From positions 1 to 64,000 of the forward strand of contig CAZMVB010000014.1 of assembly GCA_964569795.1 (NCBI GenBank): a DNA stretch of 64,000 nucleotides, read 5' to 3'. The notes under the pieces were generated by a model that was given only the letters and a program-made list of their open reading frames with translations, searched no databases and had not been told where the DNA came from. Position 1 is the first letter of the stretch, and each line of letters begins with the position of its first letter. Of the stretch, positions 16,799 to 26,015 are shown one piece after another. Made by a program: the position numbers and the translations under genes. Source of the stretch: JAHJDS01 sp964569795 (GTDB lineage Bacteria; Desulfobacterota; Desulfarculia; Desulfarculales; JAHJDS01).

Positions 16799-17643
16799 TG
16801 CGCGTCAGCTACTATCCCGGTTGTTCGCTCGAGGCCACGGCCAGTGATTACGAGGCCTCAATCGAGGCCGTGACCAAGCTCCTGGACATCGAACTGAGCG
16901 AGATCGAGGACTGGAACTGCTGCGGGGCCTCGGCCGCCCACAGCCTGGACCACGAACTGGCCATCCAGCTCTCGGCCCGCAACCTGTCCCGGGCCGAAGG
17001 GGTCGGCCTGGACGTGGTCGTGCCCTGCGCCCTGTGCTTCAATCGTCTGAAAAGCGCAGAAAAGGCGCTCCTGGCCGGCCACGCCAGTGACTACCAATTC
17101 ACGGGCAAGATCCAGGTCAAGGACCTGCTGGAATTTCTGTCCTCGGCCGAGGTTTTAGGTAAATTCGAGTCAAAAATCGTCAAGCCCCTCAAGGGGCTCA
17201 AGGCGGTCTGCTACTACGGCTGCCAGGCCAACCGGCCGCCCAAAGTGGTTGACCGCCGGGACCACGAGAACCCCATGGACATGGACCGGGTGGTCCAGGC
17301 CTGCGGGGCCGAGGCCATCGACTGGGCCCTGAAGACGGATTGCTGCGGGGCGTCCCACGCCGTGGCCCGGCCGGATTTGATCGACGAACTGGTCGGCCGG
17401 CTCTACGACATGGCCGGGCGGGTCGGGGCCGAATGCCTGGTGGTCTCCTGCCAGATGTGCCAGGCCAACGTGGACATGTACCAGGACCGGATCGGAAAGG
17501 CCCGGGGCAAGAGCTACGACCTGCCGGTGTTCTACTTCACCGAACTGATGGGCCTGGCCGCCGGCCTGCCCGACGCGGCCAAGTGGCTCCAGCGGCATTT
17601 CGTGGACCCGGCCCCCCTGCTCAAGAAACTGGAACTGCTCTGA
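16798..17643 (+). CDS. Heterodisulfide reductase subunit B-like protein
   Basis: 281 aa from ATG 16798 (an in-frame GTG lies one codon before). Two CCG domains are present: NCCGASAAH near residue 40 and DCCGASHAVARP near residue 182, with upstream partner Cys residues (YYPGCS, CALCF, YYGCQ, CQMCQ). These hold the noncubane [4Fe-4S] clusters of HdrB. It should reduce a disulfide or accept electrons through HdrC. The real substrate in a non-methanogen is unknown. A strong terminator follows. Confidence 0.93.
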   Translation: MRVSYYPGCSLEATASDYEASIEAVTKLLDIELSEIEDWNCCGASAAHSLDHELAIQLSARNLSRAEGVGLDVVVPCALCFNRLKSAEKALLAGHASDYQFTGKIQVKDLLEFLSSAEVLGKFESKIVKPLKGLKAVCYYGCQANRPPKVVDRRDHENPMDMDRVVQACGAEAIDWALKTDCCGASHAVARPDLIDELVGRLYDMAGRVGAECLVVSCQMCQANVDMYQDRIGKARGKSYDLPVFYFTELMGLAAGLPDAAKWLQRHFVDPAPLLKKLELL

Positions 17644-17676
17644 TTCGGGGCGGCCGAACCGGTAAAAGCCAGGACG

Positions 17677-17706
17677 GGGGCGCCGAACAAAGGCGCCCCT
17701 TTTTTT
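17677..17706 (+). terminator. Rho-independent terminator after hdrB
   Basis: An 8-bp stem GGGGCGCC (17677-17684) / GGCGCCCC (17692-17699), loop GAACAAA, and a seven-T run to 17706. The next gene's ATG lies only 6 bases beyond. Confidence 0.92.
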
Positions 17707-17711
17707 ACGGA

Positions 17712-19001
17712 ATGGACCGGGAATACTATTTCATAAGTGACCTGCACATCGGCGGTGACGCCGAGCTGGACCGGTGTGACTTCGAGGCCGAACTGATCGC
17801 CTTTCTCAAGGAGCTGCAGTCCCGGGCCCGGGACGTGGAACACGGCATCGAACTGATCATCGTCGGCGACGCCTTCGGCCTGTGGGAACTGAGCACGGTG
17901 GCCGGTCCGGACAAGCTGGACGCCATTGCCGCGGGTCACCCGGCCCTGTTCGCCGAGATCAAGGCCGCCGGCGAAACCGTGACCATCACCCTCATCCCGG
18001 GCAACCACGACCACGAACTGGCCTGCTTTCCCGAGTACGCCGAGCGACTCAAGAAGTTCAACGTCAACCTGTCCGCCCGGGAATTCATCACCCGGACCGT
18101 GGCCGGCCGCGAGATCTACATCGAACACGGCAACCAGAACGACCCTTTCAACCGGATCGTCCCCTTCGGCAACCCCCACGTCACCCCCCTGGGCTATCAT
18201 TTCGTCCGGCGGGTGGTGAGCAGCTTCGGCCGGTTTTCGAGGCGGGGCCGACAGAGATGGCTCCGGGACGTCCAGTCGGTCCAGCCCAGCGAGTTGATCC
18301 CCCACTGGCTGTTCTCCAACTGGTTCTACCGGGAGATGAACCCGATCCTGCGCTGGTCCCTGTTCCCCTTTCTGCTCCTGGTGGGGGTGAGCCTGGTCGG
18401 CGTCCTGGCCTGGGTCCTGGACCTGATCGGCCTGATCCCCCTGAGGGAAGTCTTCCCGGGGGGCGGCTCGGGGACCGGCCCGGCCGCCTTTTTCCGGGAT
18501 TACGTCTTTCTGATCAACGCCCTGGTCCTGACCCTGGTCTCCCTGTTCTGCCTGCCCTTCTGGTTCGCCCTGCGGGACGTGATCCAGACCTTCGAGCGCT
18601 ACGGCGTCCGGCCGCACCGCGACCTGCCCCGGCAAAAGGAAAAGATATACCTCCAGGCCGCCCAGAAGGTCTTCGACCAGAGGCCCGAGGCGGCGGTCTA
18701 TATCTACGGCCACACCCACGCCCCCTCGGTGCGCCGTCTGGGGGACCGGGTGGTCATCAACACCGGGACCTGGATCAAGGGCCTGACCCGGACCAAGGAC
18801 TGGACCCGGTTTCTGCCTGACATCTACCGCCCCTGGTTCGAACTGAGCTGCTTTCGCCTGAGGGCCGAGGACGGCCGGATCGTGATCGACTACCTGCCCT
18901 GGCCCAAGGCCGGGCCCGACGGGCTGACCCCGCTCCAGAGACTGCTGAGCCTGGGGCGGGCTCCCCTCCCGAACCGATTGCCGCGCCGGACGGTGGTCTG
19001 A
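17712..19001 (+). CDS. Membrane-inserted metallophosphoesterase
   Basis: 429 aa. Calcineurin-like phosphoesterase motifs: SDLHIGGD near residue 9, GDAFGLWE near residue 51 (the usual second Asp of GDxxD-type LpxH-like enzymes appears as Gly), GNHDHE near residue 97, EHGNQND near residue 138 and GHTHAP near residue 335. Between motifs are two hydrophobic spans (about residues 216-245 and 270-292), probably a membrane hairpin. The start is fixed by the first motif yet sits 6 bases after the T-run of a terminator and has no proper RBS, so expression may be low or from read-through. The substrate is unknown; UDP-diacylglucosamine or a cyclic nucleotide are possibilities by family. Confidence 0.82.
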   Translation: MDREYYFISDLHIGGDAELDRCDFEAELIAFLKELQSRARDVEHGIELIIVGDAFGLWELSTVAGPDKLDAIAAGHPALFAEIKAAGETVTITLIPGNHDHELACFPEYAERLKKFNVNLSAREFITRTVAGREIYIEHGNQNDPFNRIVPFGNPHVTPLGYHFVRRVVSSFGRFSRRGRQRWLRDVQSVQPSELIPHWLFSNWFYREMNPILRWSLFPFLLLVGVSLVGVLAWVLDLIGLIPLREVFPGGGSGTGPAAFFRDYVFLINALVLTLVSLFCLPFWFALRDVIQTFERYGVRPHRDLPRQKEKIYLQAAQKVFDQRPEAAVYIYGHTHAPSVRRLGDRVVINTGTWIKGLTRTKDWTRFLPDIYRPWFELSCFRLRAEDGRIVIDYLPWPKAGPDGLTPLQRLLSLGRAPLPNRLPRRTVV

Positions 19002-19007
19002 CCCGCC

Positions 19008-19916
19008 ATGCGCCTGGACAGATCGAGCCTGATCGGCATCGCCCTGGTGAACGTGGCCACCCTGACCTGGGCGACCAACGCCGTGATCGGCCGGCACTTC
19101 CGGCACGACATCGGCCCCCTGACCCTGGCCGCCTCCCGGTTCCTGGTGAGCGCGGTCGTCTTTTGGGTCCTGCTCCGCCTGGTGCGCCCGGAGGAGCCTC
19201 CGGCCAGGGAAGACCGCTGGCTGGTGCTGGGCATGGCCGTGAGCGGCATCGTCGGGTTTTCATCCACCTATTACCTGGGGCTGCGGTTCACCACCGCCGT
19301 GAACGCGACCCTGATCAACGGCCTGGGTCCCATCGCCGCCGCCCTGGTGGGGATGGTCCTGTTCCGCCACCGGACGGCCCTGCGCCAGATCGCCGGGGCC
19401 CTGGTGGCCCTGGTCGGCGTGACGGTGCTGGTCCTGGGACAGGGAGCGGGTCTGTCCGGGAACATGGGCGGAGACCTGATCGTCTTCGGGGCGATTTTCT
19501 TGTGGGGATTTTATTCGGTCTTCGGGGGACGGGTCATGACCCGCCGCTCGGCCCTGTCGGCCACGGCCCGGTCGATCTTCCTGGGCCTGCCCTTTTTGAT
19601 CTGCGCCGCGGGGGCCGAGGTGTTCATCACCCCGGTCAGGCCGTCCCTTGACCTGTTGTGGGCGGTGCTGTACGTGGGGGTGGCCCCGACGGTCGTGGGC
19701 TACGTCTGCTGGAACGCCGGGGTCAGGCGCCTGGGGCCGGTGGGGGCCATGGTCTTCATCAACACCCTGCCCCTGTACGGGGCCCTGCTGGGCTACTTCC
19801 TGCTGGGGGAACCCCTGGGCTGGGGGCACCTGTTCGGGGGCGGCCTGATCGTCGCCGGGGCCTTGTTCGCCGCCGGGGCCAAGCGGCCGGCCAGGCTTGA
19901 CGCCCCCCGGGGATAG
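19008..19916 (+). CDS. EamA/DMT-superfamily permease
   Basis: 302 aa with about ten hydrophobic helices in two EamA repeats. The first starts NVATLTWATNAVIGRHF and the second is the GAIFLWGFYSVFGGRVMTRR segment near residue 163. Short spacing (6 bp) to the phosphoesterase implies cotranscription. DMT permeases export metabolites or amino acids; the substrate cannot be told. Confidence 0.9.
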   Translation: MRLDRSSLIGIALVNVATLTWATNAVIGRHFRHDIGPLTLAASRFLVSAVVFWVLLRLVRPEEPPAREDRWLVLGMAVSGIVGFSSTYYLGLRFTTAVNATLINGLGPIAAALVGMVLFRHRTALRQIAGALVALVGVTVLVLGQGAGLSGNMGGDLIVFGAIFLWGFYSVFGGRVMTRRSALSATARSIFLGLPFLICAAGAEVFITPVRPSLDLLWAVLYVGVAPTVVGYVCWNAGVRRLGPVGAMVFINTLPLYGALLGYFLLGEPLGWGHLFGGGLIVAGALFAAGAKRPARLDAPRG

Positions 19917-19987
19917 TGTTAGTCTTATCGACCGCCGGCCCGTTTGCGGCCGGCCGGGTCAAGACACAATTCAGGAAGGGGATCACC

Positions 19988-22900
19988 TTGTCTGAAAAGC
20001 ATAAAGGCAACCACCCCATTGGGGCGGTGATGGTCGTCGGCGGCGGAATCGCCGGGATGCAGGCGGCCCTGGATCTGGCCGACGCCGGTTATTACGTCTA
20101 TCTGGTCGAGAAGGGCCGGTCCATCGGCGGCGTCATGGCCCAGCTGGACAAGACCTTCCCCACCAACGACTGCTCGACCTGCATGATCTCGCCCCGCCTG
20201 GTCGAGGTCGCCGCCCACGAGGCGATCGACGTCATCACCATGGCCGACGTCCTGGACCTGGCGGGCGAGCCGGGCCGGTTCAAGGTCAAGCTGCGCAAGC
20301 GGCCGCGCTACGTGGACGAGGACAAGTGCGTCGGCTGCGGGGTCTGCGCCGAGAAGTGCCCCAAGAAGGTCATCGACCCGTTCAACGAGGCCCTGGGACA
20401 GCGCCGGGCCATCGCCCTGGACTACCCCCAGGCCATCCCGCTGGTCTATACCATTGACCGGGACGCCTGCATCTACTTCCAGAAAGGCAAGTGCAAGGCC
20501 TGCGAGAAATTCTGCGAGAACAAGGCCATCGACTTCGACCAGGAGCCCGTCGAGATCGAACTGGACGTCGGCGCCGTGCTCCTGGCCCCGGGCTTCAAGA
20601 CCTTTGACCCGAAGCGCAAGGCCGAACTGGGCTATGGCCGCTATCCGGACGTGATCACGGCCCTCCAGTTCGAGCGGATGCTGGCCGCGGCCGGCCCCTA
20701 CGGCGGCCACGTCAAGCGCATCTCGGACGGGACCGAGCCCAAGAAGGTCGCCTGGATCCAGTGCGTCGGCTCCCGGGACGCCGGCCTGGGCAACGACTAC
20801 TGCTCCTACGTCTGCTGCATGTACGCCACCAAGCACGCCCTGATCGCCAAGGAGCACTATCCCGACATCGAGCCCTCGATCTTCTATATCGACATCCGGG
20901 CCCAGGGCAAGGGCTTTGACCGCTACTACGAGCGGGCCAAGAACGAACAGGGCGTCCGCTACGTCCGGTCCATGATCAGCCGGGTCATCGAGAATCCGGA
21001 GACCAGGCAGCTCGAGGTCCAGTTCTTTGACGAGACGGGTCAGCTCCAGCAGGAAACCTTTGACCTGGTCGTCCTGTCGGTGGGCCTGGAGGCCCACGCC
21101 GACGGCGTGGCGCTGGCCCGGGGCCTGGGCGTGGATCTGGACGGCTTCGGCTTCGTCGCCCGGCGCGGGATCAACCCCCTGGTGACCAACCGCGACGGCG
21201 TCTATGTCTGCGGCGTGTTCAGCGGCCCCAAGGACATCCCCGAGACGGTGACCCAGGCCTCGGGCGCGGCCGGCCAGGCCGGCGAGTTCCTGGCCGCGGC
21301 CCGGGGCAGCCTGATCCCGGAAAAGACCTTCCCCCAGGCCCGGGACGTCTCGGGCGAGGAGCCCCGGATCGGCGTGTTCGTCTGCCACTGCGGCATCAAC
21401 ATCGCCGGCGTGGTCGATGTGGCCGGCGTGGCCGAATACGCCCTGACCCTGCCCGGCGTGGTCCACGCCGAGAACATCATGTTCGCCTGCTCGACCGACA
21501 ACCAGGAAAAGATCCGGCAGGCCGTGCGCGAGCACAACCTGAACCGGGTCATCGTCGCCTCGTGCTCGCCCCGGACCCACGAGCCCCTCTTCCAGGAGAA
21601 CCTCCAGCAGGTCGGCCTGAACAAGTATCTGTTCGAGATGGCCAACATCCGGGACCAGTGCTCCTGGGTCCACGCCGGGGACCCCGAGGCGGCCACGGCC
21701 AAGGCCAAGGACCTGGTCCGGATGAGCGTCAGCCGGGCCCAATTACTAAAACCCCTGGAGCAGTTCCCGGTGCCGGTGACCCAGAGCGCCCTGGTCATCG
21801 GCGGCGGGGTGGCCGGCATGACCGCCGCCCTGTCCCTGGCCGACCAGGGCTTCCCGGTGGCCCTGGTCGAGCGGGACGAGACCCTGGGCGGCACGGCCAA
21901 CCGCCTCGGTTACACCCTCGAGGGCTTTGACGTCAGGGACTACCTGGGCGACCTCAAGGCCAGGATCGAGGGCCACGACAAGGTCCGGGTTTATTTGAAC
22001 GCCGAGGTGAAGAAGATCAACGGCGTGGTCGGCAACTTCAAGACCGATCTGCTGGTGGGCGGCCAAGCCCCGGCCCGGGTCGAGCACGGGGCGACCATCG
22101 TCGCCACCGGCGCCCAGGAGTACGCCCCGACCGAGTACACCTACCCTGACTCGGACGACGTGGTCACCCAGCTCGAACTCCACGAGAAGCTGGCCGCCGG
22201 AGACACCGGGGGCACGGACCGGGTGGTCATGATCCAGTGCGTCGGCTGCCGCAACGAGGAGCGCCCCTACTGCTCGCGCCTGTGCTGCGCCCAGGCGGTG
22301 GGCAACGCCCTCAAAATCAAGCAGCTCAATCCCGGGGCCGAGGTGGTCGTGCTCTACCGGGACATCCGGACCTACGGCACCAAGGAGATCTATTACAAGC
22401 AGGCCCGCGAGGCCGGGGTCCGGTTCGTCCGGTACGAGGTCGGGGCCGAGCCCCAGGTCACCGTCGAGGGCGGACTCAAGGTCGAGGTGGTTGACCAGGG
22501 GCTCAGGCTGCCCCTGGTCCTCGAGCCGACCAAGGTGGTCCTGTCGGCCGCCATCGTCCCCCGCGAGGACGCCCGGCCGGTGGCCTCTGACTTAAAACTC
22601 CCCCTGGACGCGGATGGCTTCTTCATGGAGGCCCACCTCAAGCTGCGGCCCCTGGACTTCGCCTCGGCCGGGTATTTCCTGTGCGGCCTGGCCCACGGCC
22701 CCAAGCCGATCGAGGAGTCCATCGCCCAGGCCAAGGGGGCCGCGGCCAAGGCGGCGACGCTCCTGTCCAAGAAGGAGATGATGGTCGGCGGCGAGGTGGC
22801 CGTGGTGGACCGGGGCAAGTGCGCCGTGTGCCTGACCTGCGTCAGGGCCTGCCCCTTCGGCGTGCCCAAGATCGTGGGCAGCGTGGCCTACATCGACCCG

Positions 22901-23467
22901 GCCGGGTGCCGCGGCTGCGGGGTCTGCGCCGGGGCCTGCCCGGGCAAGGCCATCCAGATCGCCCACCACACCGACGACCAGATCATGCACAAGGCCGACG
23001 CCCTGTTCGACGAGCCGACCCCGGGCGAGGGCTACGAGCCCCGGGTGGTGGCCTTCATCTGCACCTATTGCACCTACACCGCGGCCGACATGGCCGGGAG
23101 CATGCGCCTCCAGTATCCGGCCAACGTCCGGGTGGTCAAGCTGCTGTGCACCGGCCGGGTGGACACCCGGCACCTGCTCGAGGCCTTCGAGGCCGGGGCC
23201 GACGCGGTCATGGTCTCGGGCTGCGAGCTGGGCGACTGCCACTTCCTGGAGGGCAACTACCGGGCCGTAAAAAGGGTCGAGAGGACCAAGCACATCCTCG
23301 AGGAGGCCGGGATCGAGCCCGAGCGCCTGGAGATGTTCCACGTCGGGGCCTCGGACGCCCCGGGCTGGGCCGAGGCGGTCAACGAGATGGTCAAGCGGGC
23401 CAAGGACCTGGGCCCCAGTCCGCTGCGGCATGAAAAGGACACCGCCGAGGTGGCGGCCTCGGCTTAA
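19988..23467 (+). CDS. HdrA-like flavoprotein, tandem HdrA fusion with C-terminal MvhD domain
   Basis: 1159 aa from TTG 19988 (AGGAAGGG RBS at 19973-19980). Order of domains: first FAD Rossmann motif VVGGGIAGMQAALDLA near residue 16; HdrA Cys block NDCSTCMISPRL near 60; ferredoxin clusters CVGCGVCAEKCP and CKACEKFCEN; an IQCVGSRD...CSYVCCMYA block; a second HdrA unit (VCHCGINIAGVVD near 470, second FAD motif VIGGGVAGMTAALSLA near 600, IQCVGCRN); two more ferredoxin motifs near 935-975; and a C-terminal MvhD/FlpD domain (FICTYCTYTAADMAG, CTGRVD, GCELGDCH). It resembles BamE/QmoB-type proteins. It should bifurcate or confurcate electrons between pyridine nucleotide or ferredoxin and an HdrB partner, probably the one at 16798. 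Confidence 0.92.
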   Translation: MSEKHKGNHPIGAVMVVGGGIAGMQAALDLADAGYYVYLVEKGRSIGGVMAQLDKTFPTNDCSTCMISPRLVEVAAHEAIDVITMADVLDLAGEPGRFKVKLRKRPRYVDEDKCVGCGVCAEKCPKKVIDPFNEALGQRRAIALDYPQAIPLVYTIDRDACIYFQKGKCKACEKFCENKAIDFDQEPVEIELDVGAVLLAPGFKTFDPKRKAELGYGRYPDVITALQFERMLAAAGPYGGHVKRISDGTEPKKVAWIQCVGSRDAGLGNDYCSYVCCMYATKHALIAKEHYPDIEPSIFYIDIRAQGKGFDRYYERAKNEQGVRYVRSMISRVIENPETRQLEVQFFDETGQLQQETFDLVVLSVGLEAHADGVALARGLGVDLDGFGFVARRGINPLVTNRDGVYVCGVFSGPKDIPETVTQASGAAGQAGEFLAAARGSLIPEKTFPQARDVSGEEPRIGVFVCHCGINIAGVVDVAGVAEYALTLPGVVHAENIMFACSTDNQEKIRQAVREHNLNRVIVASCSPRTHEPLFQENLQQVGLNKYLFEMANIRDQCSWVHAGDPEAATAKAKDLVRMSVSRAQLLKPLEQFPVPVTQSALVIGGGVAGMTAALSLADQGFPVALVERDETLGGTANRLGYTLEGFDVRDYLGDLKARIEGHDKVRVYLNAEVKKINGVVGNFKTDLLVGGQAPARVEHGATIVATGAQEYAPTEYTYPDSDDVVTQLELHEKLAAGDTGGTDRVVMIQCVGCRNEERPYCSRLCCAQAVGNALKIKQLNPGAEVVVLYRDIRTYGTKEIYYKQAREAGVRFVRYEVGAEPQVTVEGGLKVEVVDQGLRLPLVLEPTKVVLSAAIVPREDARPVASDLKLPLDADGFFMEAHLKLRPLDFASAGYFLCGLAHGPKPIEESIAQAKGAAAKAATLLSKKEMMVGGEVAVVDRGKCAVCLTCVRACPFGVPKIVGSVAYIDPAGCRGCGVCAGACPGKAIQIAHHTDDQIMHKADALFDEPTPGEGYEPRVVAFICTYCTYTAADMAGSMRLQYPANVRVVKLLCTGRVDTRHLLEAFEAGADAVMVSGCELGDCHFLEGNYRAVKRVERTKHILEEAGIEPERLEMFHVGASDAPGWAEAVNEMVKRAKDLGPSPLRHEKDTAEVAASA

Positions 23468-23611
23468 AGTCGTCTCTTGTTTTGACACACTCCCTATTGA
23501 GACTCAGAAAGTCATTGGTTTTTATCGATTGCTTATTAGATATCTATATATTGTTATGATAGCGGCCTGAAAGGAAAAGACCTTAGCTCCTCTGGTACCC
23601 CGACTTGTCGT

Positions 23612-24220
23612 CTATTTTTTCTTGAGGTTGGCCTTGATCGCCCGGTAAACGTCCTCCTGGATCCGGGCCGAGAGCCGGCCCATGGCCCGGCTGACGGCGG
23701 CGACCATGACCTCGGGCCCTTCCCCCTTGAGGGGCGCGGTCTGGCGATAGGACTTCTGGAAGACCACCCGGCGACTGGCGTCGAGCACCAGGGGCCTGAG
23801 GAGGCTGACCTGGACCGAGATCACCACCCGCCCCGGCTGACCGTACAGGGCCAGGAGCACCCCCTCGAGCTCGAACGGGGCCGGCTCCTCGGTCTCGGGC
23901 CGGAGCACGGCCCGGTACTGCCTCGAGGCGGCGAAGTCCCGGCTCAGAAAATCGGTGACCATGTCGCCCGGGGCGACCTGCCACTGGGAATAGACGGCCG
24001 CGACCCGGGTGTAGGGTCCGGGACGCCACAACAGCGACTGGCCCTGGACCGCGGCCGCCGCCTGGAACCGGCGGATCTTGACAACGGTCGGCAGGGGCGC
24101 CGAGTTGACCTTGGGCGGCGGGTAGGAGATCAGGTACCGGTTGACCACCATGGCCGGTTCGGTGGAACAACCCGCCGCCAGGAGCAGGATCGGACATAGC
24201 CAGATCAGCAGGCGTTTCAT
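23612..24220 (-). CDS. ABC-transport auxiliary lipoprotein (PqiC/MlaC-position lipoprotein)
   Basis: 202 aa with a lipoprotein signal ending LLLAAGC (lipobox Cys at residue 18). The body matches the ABC_trans_aux type: NRYLISYPPPK, then a strand-rich domain with an RVAAVYSQWQVAPGDMVTDFLSRDF region and a C-terminal amphipathic helix. Such lipoproteins accompany MCE/MlaD systems and sit at the outer membrane. The start overlaps the MlaD stop by 4 bp, making it the last gene of the operon. The following 144 bp (23468-23611) are AT-rich and gene-free. Confidence 0.85.
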   Translation of the reverse strand: MKRLLIWLCPILLLAAGCSTEPAMVVNRYLISYPPPKVNSAPLPTVVKIRRFQAAAAVQGQSLLWRPGPYTRVAAVYSQWQVAPGDMVTDFLSRDFAASRQYRAVLRPETEEPAPFELEGVLLALYGQPGRVVISVQVSLLRPLVLDASRRVVFQKSYRQTAPLKGEGPEVMVAAVSRAMGRLSARIQEDVYRAIKANLKKK

Positions 24221-25224
24221 CGTCGGTTCCCTCTCGGAAATCTATCCGGCACCGGCTGGCCGAACAGGAGTTGTGACGGCTGGGTCTTGAGCTTGAAGAT
24301 CAGTTGTTTCAGTTCGGCCGTGGCCTGGCTGAGGTTGCCCGAGGAGCGGCGGATGGCGTAGCGGATGGCGGCCAGCTCGGCCCGGAGGTCGTCCACCAGC
24401 TTCTTGGCGCTGCCCACCAGCTGGCCCAGGGACTTGGCCTGCAGGCGGACCACCCGGTCCAGGCGCTTCACGGTCTTGGCCAGCTGGATCTGCTTCAACT
24501 GCTTGTCCAGGGTGGCGGTCAGGGACCGGGCGCTGGTGGTGATGGCCACGATGTTGCGGCGAATGGTGGCCAGATCGGTGGGGTGGTCGGCCTGGCCGAT
24601 CAGGGACTCGAGGCGCCCGGCCGAGCGCTTGAGCGAGGCCACGGTCTGGGCCACGTCCGGGACGATTTTCTTCCAGGCCGGGTTTTCCAGGATCGCCTTG
24701 ACGGCGGCCAGGTTTTCCCGGATGAGCCGTCCGATGGTGTTCAACTGTAGATTGGCGATGTTGCGGGTGATCTTGGTGACGGCCGTGACCAGGGTCTCGA
24801 CCGTGGACGGCTTGGAGGGGATATAGGGATAGCGGGGGGTGAATTCCAGCTTGGGGGCCTTGTCCTCCTCGCCCGGCTTGAGCCGGATCAGGTTGATGTA
24901 CTTGGCCCCGGTGATGCCGGCCATCTCCAGCTGGCAGCGCATGTCCGGTTCGATCCGCCCGCCGGGCGAGAGATGGAGGATGACCTCGACCAGCTTTCCG
25001 TCCGGGGCGACCTGGATGGAGTGGACCCGGCCGACCTTGACGCCCAGGTACCGGATGGCCGAGTCCTTGTCCAGGCCCTGGACGTTCTCGGCAAAGTAGG
25101 TGACGAAGACCCGGTAGGGCTGGAAGTAGGCCTCAAAGGCCAGGTAGATCAGGGCGCCGATGAGCAGCGACGTGCCGGCCAGGACGAACAGGCCCACTCT
25201 GAATTTACTGGCTTGGGTGATCAC
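24217..25224 (-). CDS. mlaD: MlaD/MCE-domain substrate-binding protein
   Basis: 335 aa. Start GTG 25224 is favoured: GGAGA lies about 7 bases upstream, whereas an in-frame GTG at 25230 is too close to it. N-terminal transmembrane anchor (VGLFVLAGTSLLIGALIYLAF), then the MCE domain (YRVFVTYFAENVQGLDKDSAIRYLGVKVGRV...) followed by a long helical region, typical of longer MlaD proteins that form a hexameric periplasmic ring. It carries phospholipid or other hydrophobic cargo between membranes. The start overlaps the ATPase gene end by about 20 bp. Confidence 0.88.
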   Translation of the reverse strand: MITQASKFRVGLFVLAGTSLLIGALIYLAFEAYFQPYRVFVTYFAENVQGLDKDSAIRYLGVKVGRVHSIQVAPDGKLVEVILHLSPGGRIEPDMRCQLEMAGITGAKYINLIRLKPGEEDKAPKLEFTPRYPYIPSKPSTVETLVTAVTKITRNIANLQLNTIGRLIRENLAAVKAILENPAWKKIVPDVAQTVASLKRSAGRLESLIGQADHPTDLATIRRNIVAITTSARSLTATLDKQLKQIQLAKTVKRLDRVVRLQAKSLGQLVGSAKKLVDDLRAELAAIRYAIRRSSGNLSQATAELKQLIFKLKTQPSQLLFGQPVPDRFPRGNRR

Positions 25225-26008
25225 GGTCACTCTCCGAGCCCGGCGGGCCGTGGATCGGCTCGGCCCGGCGATTGAAAAAGTCCCGGACGAAAGGGTCCTC
25301 GGCGTGGTCCTTGAGCCACCGGGGATCTCCCTCGGCCACGGCCGTCCGGCGGGCCTTGTCCAGCATGAGCACCCGGTGGGCGATGGCGAAGATGGACTCG
25401 AGTTCGTGGGTGACGATGACCATGGTCGTACCCAGGGACGAGTTGATCTCGAGCAGGAGGTGGTCCAGCTGGGCGGCGGTGATCGGGTCCAGCCCGGCCG
25501 AGGGCTCGTCAAAAAACAGGATATGAGGGTCCAGGGCCATGGCCCGGGCCAGCCCCGCCCGTTTTTTCATGCCTCCGCTCAGTTCGGCCGGCAAGTGCCC
25601 CTCGTACCCGGACAGGCCGACCAGGTCGAGCTTGATCCGGATGATGGTCTCGATCACCTCTGACGGCAGGGTGGTGAAGGCCGTCAGGGGCAGCCCCACG
25701 TTTTCGGCCACGGTCATGGACCCCAGCAGGGCCCCGGACTGGTACAGCACCCCGAACCGCTTCTGGAGCCGGGACAGGGCCTCGTCGTCGGCCTCGGCCA
25801 GGTCGATGTCGTCGATCCAGATATGGCCGCGATAAGGCCGATAGAGGCCGATCATGTGCTTGAGCAGGGTCGATTTGCCGCAGCCGCTGCCTCCCAGGAT
25901 GACGAAGATCTCGCCTTGATGGACCTCGAAATTCACGTCCTTGAGGACGACCTCCTCTCCGTAACGGGCCTCGAAGTCTTCGACCTTGATCGCCACCGGC
26001 TGGTTCAT
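25205..26008 (-). CDS. mlaF: MlaF-type ABC transporter ATPase
   Basis: 267 aa. Walker A GGSGCGKST near residue 39, signature LSGGMKKRAGLARAM near 143, Walker B HILFFDEPSAGLDP near 160 and an H-loop in VTHEL. The LSGGMKKR signature and FDEPSAGLDP are characteristic of the Mla/Ttg2 import-type ATPases. It energises lipid movement with MlaE and MlaD. It is separated from the permease by 7 bp. Confidence 0.94.
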   Translation of the reverse strand: MNQPVAIKVEDFEARYGEEVVLKDVNFEVHQGEIFVILGGSGCGKSTLLKHMIGLYRPYRGHIWIDDIDLAEADDEALSRLQKRFGVLYQSGALLGSMTVAENVGLPLTAFTTLPSEVIETIIRIKLDLVGLSGYEGHLPAELSGGMKKRAGLARAMALDPHILFFDEPSAGLDPITAAQLDHLLLEINSSLGTTMVIVTHELESIFAIAHRVLMLDKARRTAVAEGDPRWLKDHAEDPFVRDFFNRRAEPIHGPPGSESDRDHPSQ

Positions 26009-26015
26009 GCGGCGC

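Noticed and set aside
19925..21742. A 605-codon minus-strand frame opposite the HdrA fusion.
   Set aside because: It mirrors the GC codon bias of hdrA, has no recognisable domain and no RBS.
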